Shown here: positions 28,001 to 37,000 of the stretch, piece by piece
Position numbering within the stretch: the first letter of the stretch is position 1
How the letters are laid out: each line of letters opens with the position of its first letter
DNA from: Leptodactylus fallax
Lineage: Eukaryota; Chordata; Amphibia; Anura; Leptodactylidae
DNA length: 64,000 bases
Direction of reading: 5' to 3'
NCBI GenBank assembly: GCA_947044405.1
Contig: CAMRHE010000168.1
Location: forward strand, 1,088,501 to 1,152,500
The notes under the pieces: model-generated
What the model was told of the DNA's origin: nothing
What the model saw: the letters and a program-made list of their open reading frames with translations, nothing else
Database searches by the model: none
Position numbers and translations under genes: made by a program

Positions 28001-31000
28001 AAATTTATTGGATATTTTAAACTTTTGTAAAAAATAAAAAACTGAAAAGTGGGGCGTGCAATATTATTCGCCCCTTTACTTTCAGTGCAGCAAACTCACT
28101 CCAGAAGTTCAGTGAGGATCTCTGAATGACCCAATGTTCTCCTAAATGACTGATGATGATAAATATAATCCACCTGTGTGTAATCAAGCCTCCGTATAAA
28201 TGCACCTGCTCTGTGATAGTCTCAGGGTTCTATTTAAAGCGCAGAGAGCATCATGAAGACCAAGGAACACACCAGGCAGGTCCGTGATACTGTTGTGGAG
28301 AAGTTTAAAGCCGGATTTGGATACGAAAAGATTTCCCAAACTTTAAACATCCCAAGGAGCACTGTGCAAGCGATCATATTGAAATGAAAGGAGTATCAGA
28401 CCACTGCAAATCTACCAAGACCTGGCCGTCTCTCTAAACTTTCATCTCAAACAAGGAGAAGACTGATCAGAGATGCAGCCAAGAGGCCCATGATCACTCT
28501 GGATGAACTGCAGAGATCTACAGCTGAGGTGGGAGAGTCTGTCCATAGGACAACAATCAGTCGTACACTGCACAAATCTGGCCTTTATGGAAGAGTGGCA
28601 AGAAGAAAGCCATTTCTCAAAGATATCCATAAAGTTTGCCACAAGCCACCTGGGAGACACACCAAACATGTGGAAGAAGGTGCTCTGGTCAGATGAAACC
28701 AAAATCGAACTTTTTGGCCACAATGCAAAACGATATGTTTGGAGTAAAAGCAACACAGCTCATCACCCTGAACACACCAGCCCCACTGTCAAACATGGTG
28801 GTGGCAGCATCATGGTTTGGGCCTGCTTTTCTTCAGTAGGGACAGGGAAGATGGTTAAAATTGATGGGAAGATGGATGGAGTCAAATACAGGACCATTCT
28901 GGAAGAAAACCTGTTGGAGTCTGCAAAAGACCTGAGACTGGGACAGAGATTTATCTTCCAACAAGACAATGATCCCAAACATAAAGCAAATCTACAATGG
29001 AATGGTTCACAAATAAACATATCCAGGTGTTAAGAATGGCCAAGTCAAAGTCCAGACCTGAATCCAATCGAGAATCTGTGGAGTTGAAAACTGCTGTTCA
29101 CAAACGCTCTCCATCCAACCTCACTGAGCTTGAGCTGTTTTCCAAGGAAGAATGGGCAAGAATTTCAGTCTCTCGATGTGCAAAACTGATAGAGACATAC
29201 CCCAAGCGACTTGCAGCTGTAATCGCAGCAAAAGGTGGCGCTACAAAGTATTAACTTAAGTGGACCAAATAATTTGGCACGCCCCACTTTTCAGTTTTTT
29301 ATTTTTTACAAAAGTTTAAAATATCCAATAAATTTCTTTCCACTTCACGATTGTGTCCCACTTGTTGTTGATTCTTCACCAAAGAATTAAAATTTTATAT
29401 CCTTATGTTTGAAGCCTGAATTGTGGCAAAAGGTTGAAAAGTTCAAGGGGGCCGAATACTTTCGCAAGGCAATGTATAAGCTTCCATTTTTTTTGAACAG
29501 GTGGAGAGATTGATACAGTATCAAATGAGGTATGGCAATCAGCATTTTGTGTATGGTAACATATGCTCTTTAACCCTTTCTCACTCTGCGACGTACTATT
29601 ACGTCTCACTGAGCGTATGGTTAACGCTCCGCCTCGTAATAATACTGTGCTATAATGACACGGTCATAGAAGCTGTGTCTGTGCTATTACTTCCAGCACT
29701 CTGCTGCGTTATACAATAGCGATAACTACATGCAAGGGGGGGGGGGGGGTCCGGGGGGCCCCATCGAACCCCCCGCGATAAGATTGCAGGTTCCAAGGGG
29801 TCGCCATGGCAACCAGTAGACCAGGCCACGGCCTTTTGACTGCCTATGCACAGTTCCCATAGGAACTAATATGCGATGTTCTGCAATACTATGTATTGCA
29901 AGATATTGCACTGGGGATCTCAGCTTCAAGTCCCCTTGTGGGACATGTAAAAAGTAAAACCCACACACATAGTTTGAAATGAAGACTAACACATAAAAAA
30001 GAAAAAAGTAAAAAAAAAAAAAAACTAGAAAAAAAAACCCATAAAATACATAATGTGAACAAAAATAAATAAAAATGTTAGGTATTCCCACGCGCGTACT
30101 ATCCAAAAATAATGTTAATTATCCTGTACGGTGAACACCGTAAAAAAAATATACCGCAATGTTCAAATTAACGTATTTTGGTCACTCTGCTTTCCCCCAA
30201 AAAATAACAATAAAAAGTGATCAAAAAGTCATACATACCAAACATTGGTACCAATAAAGAAGTACAACTTGCCTCGCTAATAAATAGTCCTGACATATCT
30301 CAGTAAACAATACAGTAGAAAAGTTATAGGCATCAGAATATGGTGACCCCAGGAAAACTTCTTATTTTCAAAAAGTGACATTTTATTTGTGAAAACGGTA
30401 AAATGTAATAACCAATATAAATTTGGTATCGTCATAATCATAATGATCCGCCGGATAAAGCTGCCATGTCATTTTTAATGCAGAGTGAATCGCACCAAGT
30501 CCTCCTGGCCTTCCTCTTCCAAGCCCTCCCCCCCCCCCCCCCCCACTTCCATTTGGGACTTCTCAGGTGGGGGGAAATGGCTGCTCTCCTTCAGGGGAGA
30601 GACCTGGCTTGCCAGAATCTTTGACAACGCCTGGGTCTAAGAGATGATATTGACCCGCTATTCCATCAAATTCTACTCCCTTCTCGGAAGATTTTTTTTT
30701 CCGTCCACCTCTCTAACATCCCCAAGAAGTTCTGAGCCTTCATTGTTTTTCAGAGTCTGTTATCCAGACCATGCTCAAGGCTCGCAAACCTCAATCCACT
30801 AAAATCTATTATTGCACGTGAAAAGCCTACATGAGGTCATGTGAGAGTCATGACTTCAATCCACTTTCCTTTTCTTTCTGCAGAATCCTGGAATTCCTCT
30901 AATCTGGACTAGACCAAGGTCTCGGTCTGTCTTCTCTTAGGGGCAAGTGTTGGCTCTTTCCATTCTTTTTCAGAAGACCCTGGCCTTAGGTAAAGTTTTT

Positions 31001-34000
31001 CCTGCAGTGAGTGGCCCACTTTGTTCCCTTCTACGTCCTCCCCTGGAACGTGGGACCTCAATCTAGTACTTAAGGCACTCCAGTCTCCACACTTTGAGCC
31101 ATTACATGAGATCTATCTCCACCATCTCTCTTGGGAGGTTGCTTTCCTCATGGCATCTATCCACAGGGTCTCTGAGCTGGCTGCCCTGTACCGGAAGCCC
31201 GTTTCTCATCCCCGACAAGGTCATTCTCTGTCCACCTCCATCTTTCCTCCCCAAGGTTGTTTCCTCCTTCCACATCAACGAAGACATTGTCTTTCCGTCC
31301 TTTTGTCCAGACCCCAAACATCCCCGCGAATTCTGTCTTCACTGCTTGTATGTGGTCTAGGCAATTTGGGTCTATTTGTCTCTCAAAGACCCCTTCCATT
31401 GTTTGGACCCCTTGTTCATTCTCACTGAGGGCCCTCACAAGGGCCTGGACGCCTCCAAGGCTTCCATCTCCAGATGGATTTGGTCTACTATCAGAGAGGC
31501 CTATAGTATGAAGGGTAGGACGCCGCTCTTTCAGGTGACGGCTCACTCTACAAGATCTCTTGAGCTTCCTGGGCAGTCCAGCATCAGGCTTCTGTTGTTT
31601 AGGTTTCCAAAGCTGCCATCTGGGCCTCTGTCCACTTTTTTACCAAGTTCTACTGGATCCATTCTATGTCAGTGCCGGTTTGGGTTGTAAGGTTTTGCAA
31701 GTAGCTGTGCGTTAGGTTGCTTTGCATGGCTGTTTTCCCTCAATCCCTCATGGACTTCTTTTGGACATCTGATGATGCTGTGTCCCCCAAAGATATAAAT
31801 GAGAAAAAAGTTTTTTTGTTAAATCCCTTTCTTGTATTCATTGGGGATCACAGATCCCACCCTTTTAGTGTTTTTTGCCCCTGGCTGTTCTAGGGTTCTG
31901 TCTTTTCTGGGTTCAGAACTTTTTGGTGGTGGTTGGTTCATTGTTTACTTGTTTCTCTCTCCTACATCTGCGGTACGAACTAGCTAGTATAGTGTATGTC
32001 GAAGATAGTAAATATAGCCCAGGGGCAGTGCAGACTGTTTTTCATATTTCCTAGTGTCAGCCTCCCAGTGGCCAGGCCTATACCCATGGTACTGTGTTGA
32101 CCAGTGAATACAAATAGAAACAGAGTACAAAATTCCAGTGTTTCTCCTCCATTTTTGTCTTAATTCCCACAGAGTGCTTAACTTTTTAAAAGTTCTTTTG
32201 AATTTAATTAAGGTTGCAGTTTTGAAAATGTGGTGTGTTTTAAAATACAGGTCTTTAAAATCCCCTTCAGAATGGACGTGATCCCCTTATAAAATGGTTT
32301 CGGAAAATTTTCTTGTAAGTTTGGGAAACTGCTGTTAGACTTTAATGTCCAAAATAAATTGATGGCAACATAAACTTACTTGGTAAATAATACTTGTTAA
32401 CTAATTTGGGTGGTATGACTATCATTTCACATTTTGAAAATTGTGAAGTTTTTAACATTTTTCAAAATTTCCTATTTTTTTCATAAATCAGTGCCAGAAA
32501 TGGACCAAAGTTTTACCACTGTTATGAAGTACAGTGTGTCACAAAAAAATAGTCTTAAAGAGGACCTTTCACGTCCTCATGTATATGCGGTTTTACATAC
32601 CGCTAGAAAGCCGAGAGCCTCGGGGCATATAACGGGAAAGCCGAATGAATTCAGCACGCTGTCGGCTTTCTAGCGGTATGTAAAACCGCATATACATGAT
32701 GATGTGAAAGGTCCTCTTTAAAATCACTTGGGTAAGTTAAAGCGTCCCGTTACCTTACCTTACCTTATTTTTAAGTATTACCTTATAAAATGAAATGTCC
32801 TTATCCCCTTCACGCAAAATCACGTACATGTATATGATTAGGTGCAAATTGTATGGAGCCCCCTCCATACACAACGGATGTCGGCTGTATAATTCAGCTA
32901 GCACCATCTAAACTGTGCAGGCGCCATTGGCACCGTCATTTTTAACGATCGCTGCCCTCCTATTGAAGGCTCCAAGACTTGTCATTACTATAGTTCTGTT
33001 ACACACTGCCTATAGAAGTCAATAGATTTTACTATAACTGCAATATATTATTAGTATTGTATGAGCGATCAGACCCCTTAGGGTTCAAGGTCCCTAGAGG
33101 ATCTAAAAATTAAAGGTTAGAAAAAAAGTTTTTAAAAGTATAATGAGAAAATAAAAAATCTAAAAAAAAAAAAAAAAAAAAATCAGTTCACATGACACGG
33201 TGGGGGTCGAACACCTCATCAGATCACATGACCCGGGCATCGTGACGTTGCTAGAACACCCAGGTCCATCATTAGTGATCTCCAGGATAAAGTAAGTAAA
33301 TTACTACTCCCTGGAAAATATTTTTAAGGCATTAAAGCAACCAATACCACAGTGCCTCATTGTGCCACCGATTATTCTGTTTTCTTAAATACATAGAAAC
33401 ACACTTTGTGATACTTACAGTAGAATGAGGTACAAGAACAGATCTTTAAAGGTTTGCAATAATAATAATTAGTTTCAGCCCTTCATAACCAGTGATTCAC
33501 GATAAGACTATTAAGCTACCCATAAGTAGTTGTGGAGGTTTGAACATTTGGCTATGTATCCACTCTGAGATTCTTATTTTGCGGAATGTCTTAGCACTCT
33601 TCTGCAGTCCATATGGGATGATCATGAGTAGAATATCTCATCAGTCTTGATCCACTACCCATTCTTAACAGAAACATGAAAAAATATATTGGAGAGCCCT
33701 ACAGCTATAACATCTGCTATTAGTCTTGTATGTTTTTCACTGTAGTGTTTTGCAGCTGAGGATAAGATATTACTGTTTGCTGTTTTTGAAGGACCTCTAG
33801 CACTGCCCTGGGGTTGCTGCAGCAGGACTTCATGCCTGTCCTACAGGCCAGCATAGCAACCAGTGACAGGTACTAAGTCCACTAAGCCTGCTCATGATGT
33901 GCTGTGTCCGTCAACATTTTTTCACAGCCCCATAGTTTTTGATGTTTAATGTGCAATAATTTGCCCATATATTTTATTTATTTATTTTTTAAGTTTCTTA

Positions 34001-37000
34001 TTCTTCATTTGAGTCTAAAGTTGTGACATCCAGCATTTTTCCATGAGTGACTGGTGTTTGTTTTCAGCTGCCCACTTCTACAACACACAAGACAATGAGT
34101 CGCCCATTATACTCTTTACAATTTTAGAACTGTATGTGCAGGCATTCTTTGTAGACACAGGAGACAATGGTTTGTTTCTTTGGGACAGTATTTATCTTGG
34201 GTCTCCTTGTTAGAAATTGAGTAGAATTGGTGAGGGAGGTAGTGTATTGCAAGGCCTTATACAAAGCATTGTCAGTGAAGGACAGGTAATTCTTTGAATT
34301 TAAAGGGTGTATTGTTTAATAAAGAGGACCTTTCACGTCCTCATGTATATGCTGTTTTACATACTGCTAGAAAGCCGACAGCGCACTGAATTCAGCTCAC
34401 TGCCGGCTTTCCCGGTATGTGCCCCGGGGCTGGAGTTCTTAGTTTCACGATTCACAGTCAGAAGGGCGTTCCTGACAGTCTAGCTTGGCTGTGAGGAACG
34501 CCCTCCCTGACTGTACTCGTCCATATCCCTGTACTGGGCCCTCCAGTACAAGTCTATGGGCGAGTACTGTCAGGGAGGGCGTTCCTCACAGCGCAGCTAG
34601 ACTGTCAGGAACGCCCTTCTGGCGGTGAACCGTGAAACTACGACTCCCGATATCTCCAGCCTCGGGGCACATACTGGGAAAGCCGGCAGTGCGCTGAATT
34701 CAGTGTGCTGTCTGCTTTCTAGCGGTACAGTCATATGAAAAAGTTTGGGCACCCCTATTAATCTTAATCATTTTTAGTTCTAAATATTTGGGTGTTTGCA
34801 ACAGCCATTTCAATTTGATATATCTAATAACTGATGGACACAGTAATATTTCAGGATTGAAATGAGGTTTATTGTACTAACAGAAAATGTGCAATATGCA
34901 TTAAACCAAAATTTGACCGGTGCAAAAGTATGGGCACCTCAACAGAAAAGTGACATTAATATTTAGTAGATCCTCCTTTTGCAAAAATAACAGCCTCTAG
35001 TCGCTTCCTGTAGCTTTTAATCAGTTCCTGGATCCTGGATGAAGGTATTTTTGACCATTCCTCTTTACAAAACAATTCCAGTTAAGTTTGATGGTCGCCG
35101 AGCATGGACAGCCCGCTTCAAATTATCCCACAGATGTTCAATGATATTCAGGTCTGGGGACTGGGATGGCCATTCCAGAACATTGTAATTGTTCCTCTGC
35201 ATGAATGCCTGAGTAGATTTGGAGCTGTGTTTTGGATCATTGTCTTGCTGAAATATCTATCCCCGGCGTAACTTCAAATTCGTCACTGATTCTTGTACAT
35301 TATTCTCAAGAATCTGCTGATACTGAGTTGAATTCATGCGACCCTCAACTTTAACAAGATTCCCGGTGCCGGCATTGGCCACACAGCCCCAAAGCATGAT
35401 GGAACCTCCACCAAATTTTACAGTGGGTAGCAAGTGTTTTTCTTGGAATGCTGTGTTTTTTGGACGCCATGCATAACGCCTTTTTGTATGCCCAAACAAC
35501 TCAATCTTTGTTTCATCAGTCCACAGGACCTTCTTCCAAAATGAAGCTGGCTTGTCCAAATGTGCTTTTGCATACCTCAGGCGACTCTGTGGCGTGCTTT
35601 CAGAAACGGCTTCTTTCGCATCACTCTCCCATACAGCTTCTCCTTGTGCAAAGTGTGCTGTATTGTTGACCGATGCACAGTGACACCATCTGCAGCAAGA
35701 TGATGCTGCAGCTCTTTGGAGGTGGTCTGTGGATTGTCCTTGACTGTTCTCACCATTCTTCTTCTCTGCCTTTCTGATATTTTTCTTGGCCTGCCACTTC
35801 TGGACTTAACAAGAACTGTCCCTGTGGTCTTCCATTTCCTTACTATGTTCCTCACAGTGGAAACAGACAGGTTAAATCTCTGAGACAACTTTTTGTATCC
35901 TTCCCCTGAACAACTGTGTTGAACAATCTTTGTTTTCAGATCATTTGAGAGTTGTTTTGAGGAGCCCATGATGCCACTCTTCAGAGGAGATTCAAATAGG
36001 AGAACAACTTGCAATTGGCCACCTTAAATACCTTTTCTCATGATTGGATACACCTGGCTATGAAGTTCAAAGCTCAGTGAGGTTACAAAACCAATTTTGT
36101 GCTTCAGTAAGTCAGTAAAAATTAGTTAGGAGTATTCAAATCAATAAAATGATAAGGGTACCCAAATTTTTGCACCGGTCAAATTTTGGTTTAATGCATA
36201 TTGCACATTTTCTGTTAGTACAATAAACCTCATTTCAATCCTGAAATATTACTGTGTCCATCAGTTATTAGATATATCAAATTGAAATGGCTGTTGCAAA
36301 CACCCAAATATTTAGAACTAAAAATGATTAAGATTAATAGGGGTGCCCAAACTTTTTCATATGACTGTATATAAAACCGCATATACATGAGGACGTGAAA
36401 GGTACTCTTTAAGACTCTTACTGAGGCATATGTACTAATACAAATATGCCAGAATTTAGGTGCAATGTGTGCGAAGTAGAGTTACATACCTTGCGCCAAA
36501 TTTGTTTGACACATTATATGACTTGTCCAACTAAGGCAACAAATAGGTGTGGTAAAGTTAGATTACACAGTCTAAAACTGCAACAGATTTTTCATTTAGC
36601 ATCAGTCATTGTGATAAGTTTGGTATTTATGGGAGTATGTTAGCTGGAAAAGCAATATAAGACTAATGACAGTACCTAGTGCGGCTTTTACTTTTTCCAA
36701 TGAAGCCTTTCTTATTCTGCATTGCAGCTCCATTTTCATGAAAATCAGTGTTTTATTCTTATGCAGATTCGCTGAAAAGGGTTTTAGGGCCTTGTCTTCT
36801 ACTGGGGCTTCACTTTCTGCTCTAGATAACCAGCCTTGGCAGGAGAAGAAACGCCTCTAAAGTATTTTTGAGCTAATTTGCATAAGAATAAAATGCTGAG
36901 TTTTATGAAAATAGACCTGCAATGCAGATTAAGAAAGGCATCTTTGGAAAGTGTAGAAGCCGCCCTACATGGTATTGTCATTATTTTCATGCTGATTTTC

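Larger units (their letters stand above)
26575..29569. mobile_element. TTAA-flanked foldback element containing two later insertions
   Basis: The left arm (26575-26665, with 'caaaatgctgattgctgcac') is mirrored by the right arm (29495-29569, with 'caatcagcattttgtgta'). TTAA lies on both sides (26571-26574 and 29570-29573). Between the arms sit a deleted DIRS copy and a Tc1-like copy. Without them the host would be about 350 bp. Confidence 0.6.
34323..36408. mobile_element. AGAGGACC foldback element split by a Tc1-like insertion
   Basis: The left end AGAGGACCTTTCACGTCCTC (34323) and the mirrored right end (to 36408, then TTAA 36409-36412) enclose the Tc1-like copy at 34728-36367. Without it, the foldback is about 445 bp, with arms containing cggtatgtgccccggggctg. 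The left TTAA has mutated to ATAA. Confidence 0.7.

Noticed and set aside
34981..36014. Plus-strand open frames over the Tc1-like copy (for example at 35448-35669)
   Set aside because: They are antisense shadows of the minus-strand transposase.
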